DNA of 64,000 nt, taken from positions 145,476,645 to 145,540,644 of the forward strand of contig NC_079147.1 of NCBI RefSeq assembly GCF_945859685.1, written 5' to 3'. This document shows, one piece after another, positions 22,070 through 32,864 of this stretch (positions within the stretch are counted from its first letter, which is position 1; each line of letters begins with the position of its first letter). The position numbers and the translations under genes are program-made. This stretch comes from Eupeodes corollae (Eukaryota > Arthropoda > Insecta > Diptera > Syrphidae). The notes under the pieces are model-generated. The model was not told the DNA's origin, ran no database searches, and saw only the letters and a list, made by a program, of their open reading frames with translations.

Positions 22070-22480
22070 AGCTACCAAAACATTTCGTTTCGTCAAAAGA
22101 TTTTCCCCGAGAGTTTTGTGATCCATATGTTATTAAAATTCTCTATGTTTCATTTGTTAGGCCAGTTCTTGAATACGCTTGCGTTTTATGTGCGCCATGG
22201 TATTTTTAAGAGTTTATGTTCGGTTTATCTCTGCCATGACAGACTTTTTTATCATACCTTACCCTTGACAAATCCCAGAGAGTATATTTAGGTCTTCTGT
22301 ATAGCTGGTGTATTAAATGGAACGATTTCAATTCCATCTATTTTTTGTCGATAGTATTTCAATCTGAGTCAAGTTAGCTTAAGTAGAAATTTATCCTTTA
22401 GGTCTATTATTAGCAGATCGAACTGCCACTTAAACAATGAATCAGTAAATTTAACATATAACAATCTCAAATCTGTAAGA
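22070..22480 (+). pseudogene. LINE reverse transcriptase C-terminal fragment
   Basis: Reads REFCDPYVIKILYVSFVRPV, then LEYACVLCAPW, the thumb-side block of jockey-related RTs (VRPILEYxxxVWxP). Followed by a degraded tail (LTLDKSQRVYL). 5'-truncated and unrelated by frame to the I-type element just downstream. Confidence 0.65.
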
Positions 22481-23369
22481 TTTTTTTTTTTTTTGGTTTG
22501 CTATAAGTAGTTGAAATTGAAAAAATTTCAAAAAAAACCATCAACTCAAAACTTGATAGTCTACAAAAAGCCAAATGCAACATTTAGACGGCTACTAAAA
22601 ATAAGCAAAGCCAAAAGTTTTGTAGAAATGACATCCAAAATCAACCCAAACACCTCCACTGCAAAAATATGACAAAATATCCGTGTCCTCACCGGTGACT
22701 TTACTCCACGTTCTATGAATAATATAGACAGCAGCAACAAAATATCATACTTCCAGTAAGCATTGCAAACCTTTATATAAACTTTTCTTACCAATTCTTA
22801 GAAGAAAAAACAAACGCCTTACAATTCTTTTAAACACTACAAACAGCTAACACAACTGCCTAGAGAATTGAAGACCCAATAACTTTCATTGAATTTGAAA
22901 GCTGTCTCAATAAAGTCAAGGGAAAGACCCCAAGTAGAGACAGGATCTTCTACCCAATGCTAAAAAAACCTACCCATCGAAATCAAACACAGAATCATAG
23001 CCCTCTACAACAGAATCCTCAGCAACCATGAAATCCCTGAATCCTGGAAATCTGCAACAGTCATTTCTATTTCAAAACCCAAAACAGATAAAAATAAAAT
23101 TAAAGGTTACCGCCCCATCTCGCTAATCAAATGTTTGTCCAAAATAATGGAAATGGTAATTTCAAAACGTTTGTTGTGGTTCGCTGAAACGAATGATCTT
23201 ATAAGCCTCAATCAAGTTGCGTTTAAGCCCAAAGAGGTTGCATTGACGCTTTGCTTCACATCGGCTATGCCATTTCAAATGCTCTTTCAACCAAGAAACA
23301 TATTTCCATACTATCTTTTGACTTCGAAAAAGCTTTCGACCGTATAGGTCCTCATACTATATTAAAAAA

Positions 23370-24955
23370 GAGGCTGGGATGCGACCCACACTGATAACTT
23401 CCCATCCAGTCTGTCGATTTGTCTTGCTTAAAAGTTTGTCTATATGTACTAGTATCAATTTTACCAAATTTGCGTACTTTTTTTGTAGATTTATTTTTTT
23501 ATGAAAAAACGGACTGTTGGATTTTTATATAAAAATTACTTAATATTGAAAACAATATTTTCTGTAAAATAAATAAGTTTGAAGTCAATATCTAAAATTT
23601 TTGGAAAGATATTTGAGTCGAAAATCAATTTTTACCAACTTTTGTTAAATTTTTGTAGGTTTTTAATTTTTTGTACAAAAACTATCAATTCGTTTTTTTT
23701 TTTCAAAATTTTACTGAATGTTAACAACAATATTTTTTGAAAGATAAAAGTAAATTAAAGCCAATATCTCAAAATTTTGAAAAGATTTTTGAGTCGAAAA
23801 TCAATTTTTACCAACTTTTATGCATTTTTTTAGGTTTTTATTTTTGTAAAAAAACAGTCAATTCGATTTTCCTCAAAATTTTACCGAATGTTTAAAACAA
23901 TATTTCTTATAAGATAAAATTAGTTTGAAGCCAATATTTCAAAGTTTTGACAGATATTTGATCAATCAAATCAATTTTTACCAACTTTTGTTATTTTTTT
24001 TTTCGGTTTTTAATTTTTTGTAAAAAAAAACTATCAATTCGATTTTTTTTCAAAATCTTACTGCACGTTGAAAACAATAGTTTTTGAAAGATAAAAGTGA
24101 ATATCTCAAAGTTTTGAAAATATATTTGAGTCGAAAATGAATTTTTACCAACTTTTATTATTTTTTTTTTTAGGTTTTTATTTTTTGTAAAAAAACTGTC
24201 TATTCGACTTTTTTCAAAATTTTATCGAATGGTGAAAACAATATTTGTTATAACATAAAATAAGTTTTAAGCCTAAATTTAAAGTTTTTGAAAAGATATT
24301 TGAATCGATATTCAATTTTTACCAACTTTGAGTAATGTTTTTTTTTAGATTTTTATTTTTTATAAAAAAAACTGTCAATTCGATTTTTCTCACAATTTTA
24401 TCAGATTTCAAAAACATTATTTTCCGTTGCTGGAAATTGTTTTGGAGATGAAATTATATTTTAGTCGTTAAATTTTGGAGGTGACAAATTTTTTTTTCAG
24501 TTTTTTTGATTTATAAAAAAAACCGTTAGATATATTTTTTTCAAAAAATATACTTCTTTGAGATCCCGTTACAGTTTATTATATAAAATTTAATTCAAGT
24601 CTCTAACGTTTTTGGTTCGTAAGATATTTAGGGTTAACCAAAATTTTCACCTTTTTTTTAAACTGCTATGGTAAAAAAAACCACCCACGCAATTTTCTTG
24701 AGAGCACTTTCTGCATCTTTCTGTCTTATTATCTGTATAACAAAATTTATTTGGAGTCGATATCTCTTCTGGTTCTTGAGCTATGGACAACGAAAAAAAC
24801 GTCGCGAACGTACGTACACACGCACGCACAGACATCTTTCTAAAAATCTTTTATTTCGACTCTATTGACCTTGAAACGTCGAGAAATGTCAAAATTTTCA
24901 ATTTGACAAATCGGACCCATTACAATAACTTCCTATGGGAAGTTAATAAGCTCAT
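23370..24955. repeat. ~170-bp tandem-repeat element (copy 1)
   Basis: After a unique head (GAGGCTGGGATGCGACCCAC, then AACTTCCCAT) come six to seven degenerate units. The motif TTTTTACCAACTTT recurs at ends near 23640, 23816, 23986, 24153 and 24327, spacing 167-176 bp. Each unit also has GTCGAAAATCAATTTT and AAAAAACTGTCAATTCG. A unique tail around 24830-24950 ends with ATGGGAAGTTA, the inverse of the head motif. No coding capacity. It splits the I-type LINE. Confidence 0.8.
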
Positions 24956-25097
24956 AAAGTGGGGTGTTTGAAGCAGAATATACGGATACATAAAATCATT
25001 TTAACAAACAAAAAACTTGTGGTAAAAACTAATAACGTCTACTCTTCCGCAACAAATAAAAGCAATGTACATATTAACGCTCTTTCATACATAACCA

Positions 25098-25397
25098 AAA
25101 CTTTATGAATTCGTACTCTGTAAAATGTACGAATCGAATAAAACAATCGTCTAGTACTTTTTCTATTTATCGAAAAGATTTGCCGAGTCTTGAAGTATTT
25201 CTTATGAGATTTGTCAAAGCAAAAATACAAAAAAATCAAAACAAATCACAATCACATTCGTTTTTGAACGCTAATGACATTCGGAAACGCATTGGCAGGT
25301 ACGAAAAATCTTCTTATCCGCATTAGAAATAGAGAGTACAAAATATTCGTTTTTGAAAATATTTGCTTTCGAAAAGCATTACGGATTAGGGCTCCAG
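25098..25397 (-). mobile_element. MITE, family 3, short copy
   Basis: Complement of 25100-25320 matches the interior of the element at 30144-30806 (for example ACTTCAAGACTCGGCAAATC and AATGCGTTTCCGAATGTCAT). The right end, read inward, CCCTAATCCGTAATGC resembles that family's terminal repeat. It lies between RNase H segments of the I-type LINE. Confidence 0.6.
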
Positions 25398-25968
25398 GCC
25401 ATGTTGGAATACTCGGAAACGAATATGCCGACAGTGCAGCGAACTCAGCCAAAAATGCACCTGTACTCACCTTCAACATTTTGACCAAATCCGATCTCCT
25501 CAAGCATACCAGAAAGATATCTTCTGCAAAAAATAGTCACGACTGGAGCCTATATCAGCATCACTACAAGGATATAAACCCCTTAAAATGTACCCTACTA
25601 ACTGTTCGAAACAAAAAATAACCAACTTCGCTAGACTTCGACTTGGACACAATACTGCTTCCCACGACCCTACAACCTTATCCACTTGCAACACCCGCCT
25701 TGATCTAATATATATTTTGGTATGTTGTCTGTTGACGCAGCTCATAACAAAAAAAATTCAAAAATATTCCCGTATATGAAATCCTCAAAAATCATAGCTT
25801 TACAAATCTAAATAATATTACGGAGTTTCTCAAAAAAGCAAAAATTGTAACTTGAATTTTCAAACAAAAAAGCCAATAGTCTCTGCAGCTATGTAGGCTT
25901 GTTAAATTGTATATTAGCTTGTAATTTTAATTGCTTGTTAATAAATATTAATAATAATAATATATACT

Positions 25969-26611
25969 GTAAACTTAACGTATTTAATAAAATCAACCTA
26001 AGAATGAGCCTGACCAATTTCATCAAAATAAACCGCCTCTAATACCAGGCTATAAGTACCCATCCAAGATATATCGAAAAAGAAATTATAACGAATCTTT
26101 GAATTCGTTGATTTCGACTTTTGCTCCAATTCGACCAAAAGTCGATTTTTTTGTATATTCTTTTGATAAAAGTCCATACATTAAAGCTTACAGTGATTTA
26201 TTGAAATTTTGTTTTTAAGTCATAAGCCAGCTTTTCATAGCACCGCGTCATTTGTTTATATATGAAAATAAACTTGAAAATCTACCTTTGTATTGGTTTT
26301 AGGAAAATTCTAAAAAAAAAACAGCCAGTAATTTAGGATCCTCTTAATGCGGTTTTTGACATTTGCACTGAAAAATCGTGACCTTTAGATATAAGGACCA
26401 ATAACAGCAGCTTTAATAGAATATCGGCGTTGTATATCTTTTATTACAACATATTTTCATTTATAGATTTGCATTAGTTGTATTTTAACAATACCCACAA
26501 AAGGTACACTGGGACGTATACTTAATTTTGTATTTTATTTGTTCATTAGATTTTTAAAGATTGTACTGCATTTTAAAACTTGTCCTTTTGCTTTTGTATG
26601 TGATTCACTAG
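25969..26611. other. AT-rich stretch, nothing recognised
   Basis: No ORF or repeat end that I can support. Confidence 0.5.
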
Positions 26612-27153
26612 TTTTTTTTTTTTTTTTTTATTTTTTTTATTTATTTCTTTATTTCATTTGAAAAATACTTAAAACTATATAAACTTCAATCCATAGTTAT
26701 ATAAAAGTACATCAATTTTAAGATTATTTACAAGAATGAAATAGTTAAGTACAATCTGTTGGCCGAAGACAAGAAGCGAAAGTACTATGCTATATAAAAG
26801 ATAATTACAATTATGTTATCGATGGGGATGCGATAAAGATATAAGAATTTAATTAAATTAAAAGTTGGAAAAACAAATCTTAAATAATGAAGGAAAAAAA
26901 TTATTTAGAAAAACATTATTTAAAAAAAAAATAAGAGCAATAATTTCAAAAATTTAAACTAAGGGAATTATCAAGTTTTCAATAACATCAAAATTAGATA
27001 AAAATACTGACAGATATACTGATTTAACTCGCAGTAACATTGTAAAAGAGTGAAAAATGTGCTTTCTTGATTGTGGGTACTTTGACAAGATAACTGGAGT
27101 TCACACGTAAATTACAGTTTTCGTAGATCCTGGAAGCATTGTAACCTGAATTT

Positions 27154-28851
27154 TCAAAAAAAAACTTTTAAAACCTTGTAGAAATACAAATGCCTTAATG
27201 GTAGCAGTTCCAGATTTTTAAAAAACCCAAAGCTAGGAGTTAGACGATTAACCTTACACAAAATACGAATTGAATGTTTTTGTTTTATAAGTAATGGTTC
27301 TAATTTATTAAAATGTGTTCCACCCCAACAAGTTATCCCGTACTGCAACTTAGATTTAAAAAGACCGTTGTAAACTAATTTTAAAACTAATAAACCACAG
27401 TATTGGCTGAGCAGAAAAATCTGTCTAATAACATTAGTTAAAAAATTCTTAACAGATTGTGCATGGTCTTTCCAACTTAACCTATAGTCTAAAGTTACAC
27501 CCAAATACTTAAAACTGTCGACTCGCTCAATTGAAAAACAATCTGTGGCGCAACACAGATTAGAATTAAAAGTTATAAAATGATGATCAAAAAAACAGGA
27601 ATGCATCAAACGGAATCTTTCGCAAGTAGAAGAATGATATTTTAAAGGCATATCACTACAGATTTTACCCATAATATTATAGATCATAAACTTCGTTTTT
27701 TCACTAATGACCAGTTTATGAAGATTAAACCAATTACGCAACAGTTCTAAGTCGTGGTTAACGTCCGAATAAAGGTTGAAGTAACATTTACTGTTGTACG
27801 TCAAAGCAGTGTCATCGGCAAACGCTGTTATTGTGCCCTTCAAAGGTTGCAAGAAAAGTGAATTCACAAAAATCAAAAACAAAACTGGACCTAATACAGA
27901 GCCTTGTGGTACACCAACGTTAATGAAGTTTTTAGCACTTAAGATATTTTTAATTTTAACTCTTTGACTACGATTATGCAGATACGATACAAACCATTCA
28001 TGTATATAACCTCTAAATCCAGCATTATATAATTTCTTAAGCAAAATGTCATGGTCAACCATGTCAAAAGCTTTGGTAATGTCTATAAATAGTGTAGCTG
28101 GTATAACAGATTCATTAAGACTTTTATAAATTTCACTGCATAACTTTAACAAAGCGTCTTCAGTAGATCTACCACTTCTAAAGCCAAACTGTGAGTCACT
28201 GAAAAAATTCGTTTTGTCTAGAAAAGACAGCATTCTAGATTTGATCCCCTTTTCGAAAACTTTAGAAAAGACTGATAAAAGAGATATAGGTCTATAATTA
28301 TTTAAATTCGTAGCATCGCCTTTTTTATGTAAAGGGATAACGACTGCAGTTTTCAAAAAATCAGGAAAGATACCTTTTTGTATACTTAAATTGAAAATGT
28401 GAGTTAAAACATCTGCAACTAGAAAAGATATTCTTTTCAGAATATTACTAGATATATTATCGCACGACTTAGAATTCGAATTTTTTAGTGACTGTATAAT
28501 TTTATTTATTTCAAAAGCAGACAAAAATTCCATAAAAAAAGTTTGACTTTGAATGGGTTCAAAAGCATTGACATTGTCACATTGACAAGCAATAGAATTA
28601 TTCATTGCTGTGGTACGAATAGTACTCGTAATATTTGAAAAATAATCATTAAATACAGTGGCAACTTCAAAAGGCTCAGAAAAGGACAAATTATTTTTAC
28701 TAACTACAATATCTGAATTAATTACGTTTTTGTTCAGAATCTCATTAACAACTTGCCATTCTTTTTTAGAATTACCCATATTATGGATAAATTTGTTCCT
28801 ATAATAAGTATCTCTTTGAAAAGGTATATCATTTTTAAGTTCTTCACACAA
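27154..28851 (-). CDS. LINE reverse transcriptase domain (ORF2 C-part)
   Basis: 565 codons, open throughout; the upstream frame extends a little past the first Met to the frameshift at about 28895. RT blocks: NSNSKSCDNISSNILKR, YRPISLLSVFSKVFEKGI, QFGFRSGRSTEDALL, FIDITKAFDMVDHD (first Asp), GVPQGSVLGPVLFLIFVNSL, FADDTALTY (catalytic), SFKYLGVTLD. The C-terminus keeps YGITCWGG. Together with the endonuclease this is an almost complete ORF2 with a single lesion. Confidence 0.88.
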   Translation of the reverse strand: MCEELKNDIPFQRDTYYRNKFIHNMGNSKKEWQVVNEILNKNVINSDIVVSKNNLSFSEPFEVATVFNDYFSNITSTIRTTAMNNSIACQCDNVNAFEPIQSQTFFMEFLSAFEINKIIQSLKNSNSKSCDNISSNILKRISFLVADVLTHIFNLSIQKGIFPDFLKTAVVIPLHKKGDATNLNNYRPISLLSVFSKVFEKGIKSRMLSFLDKTNFFSDSQFGFRSGRSTEDALLKLCSEIYKSLNESVIPATLFIDITKAFDMVDHDILLKKLYNAGFRGYIHEWFVSYLHNRSQRVKIKNILSAKNFINVGVPQGSVLGPVLFLIFVNSLFLQPLKGTITAFADDTALTYNSKCYFNLYSDVNHDLELLRNWFNLHKLVISEKTKFMIYNIMGKICSDMPLKYHSSTCERFRLMHSCFFDHHFITFNSNLCCATDCFSIERVDSFKYLGVTLDYRLSWKDHAQSVKNFLTNVIRQIFLLSQYCGLLVLKLVYNGLFKSKLQYGITCWGGTHFNKLEPLLIKQKHSIRILCKVNRLTPSFGFFKNLELLPLRHLYFYKVLKVFF

Positions 28852-28868
28852 TTTTTCGTAACACTTTT

Positions 28869-29837
28869 TCAGTCTAGAGTTGTTGGGATGTTTTTTAGAG
28901 CACTTAAAAAAGTAATTTTTTTTTTAATTTTTTTTAAAAGAGCATCTGACATCCACTGTTTTAGATGTTTGTTTTGTTGACGTTTTTTAATCTTTTTGCT
29001 AGATGACTCTATGTGAAATTGAAGTCTGTTAAGAAAAAACATAAAGGCAGTAGATGGATCATGTGCACCATAAACATCATCCCAAAACTCAAAAACTAAG
29101 GCCGATTTTAGTGCAGTGTAGTCAATTTTAGTTAATTCATTAGTAATAGGCGGCTTTTCTCTGGACACACTGTGATCAAGCTGAATTGTTGTTAAAAAGT
29201 GATCATTTATATTAAGATCAAAGGTAGTCGTTTTATAATTTGTAGAATTACTTCTATGTAATCTTATAAATATATGATCAAGACAAGTACTTGAATCTTG
29301 AACTACACGCGTTGGCACATTAAGCAAAATTACCAAACCAAAAGAAGACATAAGTGATAGATAACTATCACTTTCAGATGAGGTGGTGAGAAGGTCAATG
29401 TTCAAATCACCGACCACAATCAGATTTTTGCACTTCTGATTTTCTAAAAAGCCAGAGAATTCATCCAGAAAGGCATTTACAGAGCAAAAGTTAAATCTAT
29501 AGGCACAGACAAAACAATAGAAAAAACCAGAAATTTCGCATTTGACACTTATCAAGTCAGCACTGTTCAAATTTGAACATTTAATTGTAATGTTAGATAA
29601 ATTATTTCTATGAAACACTGCGACACCTCCAGCAGCATATGTATTATTACATGTTGCAACAAGATTAAAATTAGGTATAGAAAAATTCGAAACTTCATTA
29701 TCAAAAATCCAGATTTCGGAAAGAAAAATTAGATCTGGTAAGTGAACCAAAGAAGCAAGATGAGTTAAAAAAGTATCAAAGTTTTTACGAATGCTACGTA
29801 TATTTTGATGGATTACAGAAAAACCAGAAAAAGACAA
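28869..29837 (-). CDS. LINE apurinic-type endonuclease domain (ORF2 N-part)
   Basis: 322 codons from MSFSGFSVIHQNIRSIRK. APE-type endonuclease signatures: NIRSIR at the start, SEIWIFD, YAAGGVAVF, VVGDLNIDLL (catalytic Asp/Asn), LDHIFIRL and NDHFLT (terminal Asp-His). It nicks DNA to start target-primed reverse transcription. The frame ends at 28869 beside a run of six A; the RT continues in another frame only a few bases away, so one indel in the A-run explains the break. NIRSIR suggests CR1-type rather than jockey. Confidence 0.85.
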   Translation of the reverse strand: MSFSGFSVIHQNIRSIRKNFDTFLTHLASLVHLPDLIFLSEIWIFDNEVSNFSIPNFNLVATCNNTYAAGGVAVFHRNNLSNITIKCSNLNSADLISVKCEISGFFYCFVCAYRFNFCSVNAFLDEFSGFLENQKCKNLIVVGDLNIDLLTTSSESDSYLSLMSSFGLVILLNVPTRVVQDSSTCLDHIFIRLHRSNSTNYKTTTFDLNINDHFLTTIQLDHSVSREKPPITNELTKIDYTALKSALVFEFWDDVYGAHDPSTAFMFFLNRLQFHIESSSKKIKKRQQNKHLKQWMSDALLKKIKKKITFLSALKNIPTTLD

Positions 29838-30143
29838 AGTTAGTTAAGTAAATCCCTGTGTCCAACGAACCCTCCTTCCACTGGTCCAATCGACAATAAT
29901 AACTGCTACACGACTGATTTGAAATCACCGCTCTAACACTTCCGTTTTTTAATTTTGTTTATAGCTAAGAACCAAACATTTTTAGACTCTAAGACCAAAA
30001 GTTATAGTTGGAATTTGTGTGCGAGCTTTATTTTATTATTGAAATCCTGCTCAATTTATATGAAAGGTATTATAGTTTGGGTATAAAAGGCATAACTATA
30101 AGAAAACCAGATTTTGTTTTCTTATTTGTTTATAACTCTGGAT

Positions 30144-30806
30144 CCCTACTCTGTAATGCGTTTCGAAATATCTAACGCAGATAAGAAATCTAGTACTTAC
30201 GGAATGACAAATCCGCATTCGGATTTTGCGTACCTGGCAATGCGTTTCCGAATGTCATTAGCGTTCGAAAACGAAAATTTTGTTTCTACACCAAGAGAGG
30301 TAACGAATTGCAATTCGAAGGTCGTTTTTAAGGAAATAAATTCCATTGCGAAAAATGTGCATACCAAACAAAAGCAATTCGAAATTATGGTGGAATTCGT
30401 ATGACTTGAAGGAAAAAAAGTATACCTTGGCAAAAGACAAATTTCAACACAAAACACGAAATGACTACGAACAAAATCAGCTAAAACTTTTTAAGCTTGA
30501 ATTAAAAAGAGAGATGTGGCAATTGCAAAGCAGTGAAGTGTAAAAAAAGTCTACGATAATTCTCAAGTGATAATAATGACTGAATTTTAATTTAATTCTT
30601 TGTGATTTGTTTTGATTTCTTTGTATTTTTGCTTTGACAAATCTCATAAGAAATACTTCAAGACTCGGCAAATCTATTCGATAAATAGAAAAAGTACTAG
30701 ACGATTTATTTATTCGATTCGAACATTTTACATAGTACGAATTCATAAACGAATCTAATAGCAGATTGGAATTGGATTGGCTTTCAAAACGTATTACAGA
30801 GTAGGG
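30144..30806. mobile_element. MITE, family 3, full copy
   Basis: Inverted ends CCCTACTCTGTAATGCGTTT (30144) and CCCTACTCTGTAATACGTTT (complement, ending 30806), 19 of 20 identical. 663 bp, no transposase. The interior is rich in TTCG/CGAA; two long shared blocks link it to the copy at 25098. No convincing target duplication. Confidence 0.75.
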
Positions 30807-31141
30807 CCCCTGTTCTTAGATCTCATTTTGATATTCAAAACTTAAAGAACAATATGCGCATCAATATCTTCTCTTAAATCCTTGCCTCATTTTCTAATGC
30901 ACTTTGAACATGTTATTGGTAGTAGTTACTACTTTAGTGTGTGCAAATTACATATGAAGATAAAAACTTTTATTAAAGTTATTTTGTCGGCAAAAAATTT
31001 AATTTTGATATACACTCCACTTCAACGCACAAACATTTTTGAAAATACTTTGAACATTTGTTTCAAATATTATTGGTTATTGTGCAATCTTTTGATGCTT
31101 ACTACTCTCTTAAGATGTTAAGAAGAGAATTTCAAAGAAAT
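30807..31141. other. Spacer between two TIR elements
   Basis: AT-rich; nothing recognised. Confidence 0.5.
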
Positions 31142-31395
31142 TCAGCCCAATTCTAAATGAAAATTCCCAGGGAAATATTTCCCTTTTCCTTATCTCATAT
31201 TCTAAACGAAAAATTCACGGTAATTTTGTTGCCTTTTCTCTTTTCCCTTATTATAAACTAACTTCGAATGTGGGAAAAAATGCTCCGAGAAAAAAGTAGG
31301 CATTCTAAATGTCAAAAGAAGGGAAATAAAAAATGATTAAGATTTTATTCATTTTTAAAAACAATAAATTTAAAAATGTTAGTTTTTTTAGTTCT

Positions 31396-32190
31396 AAAAC
31401 AACAAACAAGTGCCAGCTTCAAATTCTCTTGTGGCTTCCAGAAAAGAAGCAAGGAGGAGGTGTTATTGTTTTGGAAAATGCTTTAAATTTACCTGGGCCA
31501 CCAAAAAAAAAACATATCAGAATGGAAAAAGGTAAATGTTTTAAACGAAAGTTCGATAATTTATTATTAAGAAGTGCGTGTTATTATTTTAGGTGTGGAG
31601 TGATCAAAAAAAAAATATGTTAGAGCTAAGGCTGCTACAAACCTTAAGGCTAAACAGAGAACAAAAACTTTCCGAATATGAACAGGCTACGACTTAATTC
31701 GAATGAAAGAGTCGATAGAAGTTGTAACAGCAAAAACTTTTATCCTGGAAACAAGAGAAAAGGGAAACAAGGAAAATGTTCAACCTCACGAAAACGAACC
31801 TGTAGTTGAAAGATGTATGACGAACCAGAAACAACACCAGTAAATTATACAACGCAAAGGGGTTACCCTCGTCCGAGTACAAGTGGTACAAAGAAAAGGA
31901 CTGCCTTAGAAGCTTTTGATGAAGAACTTAAGACTCAAAGGGAGTTATGTGAGGCTGTCAAAGGTATAGTTGAAGAAACTTAAGAAATTAGAAGAAACAC
32001 CACATAAGTTTACCGAGCTCTTGACAAAATGTATGAATTAAAAAAAAGTAATGAAGTTTATTTCGCCATAAAAAAAAGAAAAACTTAAGGAAATTAAACG
32101 ACACAACCGATGCATAGTGCAATTAAGAGTTCAAGAAATCGAAGATAAAATTGAAAGTAAACGTCGGCTTCTTGAAATAAAAAACTAAAA
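31396..32190 (+). pseudogene. Myb/SANT-like accessory gene of Harbinger copy B
   Basis: Using two frames, 31430-31525 reads KEEVLLFWKML, PGPPKKN and SEWKK, the zeste-like Myb/SANT helix-turn-helix. A GTAAAT...TTTTAG intron of about 60 bp follows, then VWSDQKK and RAKAATNLKAKQRTK (31592-31665), which continues the domain. The remainder to 32190 is Lys/Glu-rich and coiled-coil-like, ending EIEDKIESKRRLLEIKN. In active elements this protein brings the transposase to the ends. Several frameshifts and stops. Confidence 0.7.
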
Positions 32191-32864
32191 GCTCAAGTTT
32201 TCAAGTTGCCGAAATATACAGCCTTATCACAGGCCCCGTCGTAATAGATTCGTAGTACGAACCCCGAAAAAAAGTATTATTGCTTCCGTCGTACTCAAAA
32301 AAATTTGCTACGAAATTCGGAGTTCGTGAAAAGTGGTATCACTAGCCCCGAATGAATAGGAAGTTTGGCAGTTTTTTCTACGAACGGTTATTTTGATCGG
32401 AGCTCAATTGAAAACGAAAAAAAAAATTTAAGCGTGCGAAAATAAATTAAATAAAACATAAAATATATAAAAAGCATCATGTACTAAAAGTATTGTTTTA
32501 ATGTGAAAGTGTTTACCTAAAGCTGTGGACAACTAATTAGAAACATTACTTGCTTCTCATTTCCTCATTCACTCTATCAAGTATGACTAGAAAAGCGGTA
32601 TCCAAAACGGTGTAGTGCAAGCGTTATTACATAATTGTTTGAAAAAGCATCATTTGTGCATAAGTCTTTGCAAAGTACACAATAAAATCAAGGTAGAGTG
32701 TAACAAGTGTTCGTTCCAACTGGTTAACTAATTAGAAACAGTTAAATTACATTTGATTTGGGTGAAATAAAAATAATCTTTTTATTTTGCATTGGTAAGT
32801 AGAAAATTCTGAATTGTCTGCAAACGTTTTTAAAGAATAATTTTTAAATTTTGGAGGTGATAAA

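Larger units (their letters stand above)
22555..25968 (+). mobile_element. I-type LINE relic with RNase H, interrupted
   Basis: 22555-22800 reads RLLKISKAKSF and INPNTSTAKI, the region before the RT of I-clade elements. 22930-23345 gives YRPISLIKCLSKIMEMVISK and, frameshifted, LSFDFEKAFDRIGPH (first RT Asp). The RT is then cut by the tandem-repeat element at 23370. Sequence resumes after 24955, and 25398-25690 reads PGHVGILGNEYADSAANSA, the RNase H domain C-terminal in I elements. The 3' end is TAA repeats (25941-25968), also typical. Many frameshifts. Confidence 0.75.
26612..29860 (-). mobile_element. CR1-like LINE, ORF2 nearly intact
   Basis: Minus-strand element with endonuclease (28869-29837) followed by reverse transcriptase (27154-28851). 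About 0.5 kb of 3' untranslated sequence follows, and a poly-T run at 26612-26650 (poly-A on the element strand) may be the tail. ORF1 was not found upstream, so the 5' end near 29860 is approximate. No target duplication was identified. Confidence 0.75.

Noticed and set aside
23640..24330. Regularly spaced repeats considered as a CRISPR-like array
   Set aside because: Units are adjacent ~170-bp degenerate tandem copies without unique spacers, in a eukaryotic genome; it is a satellite-like repeat.
24647..25503. Overlapping short ORFs rich in Arg/Lys/Phe
   Set aside because: They lie in the tail of the tandem-repeat element and a MITE; explained as repeats.
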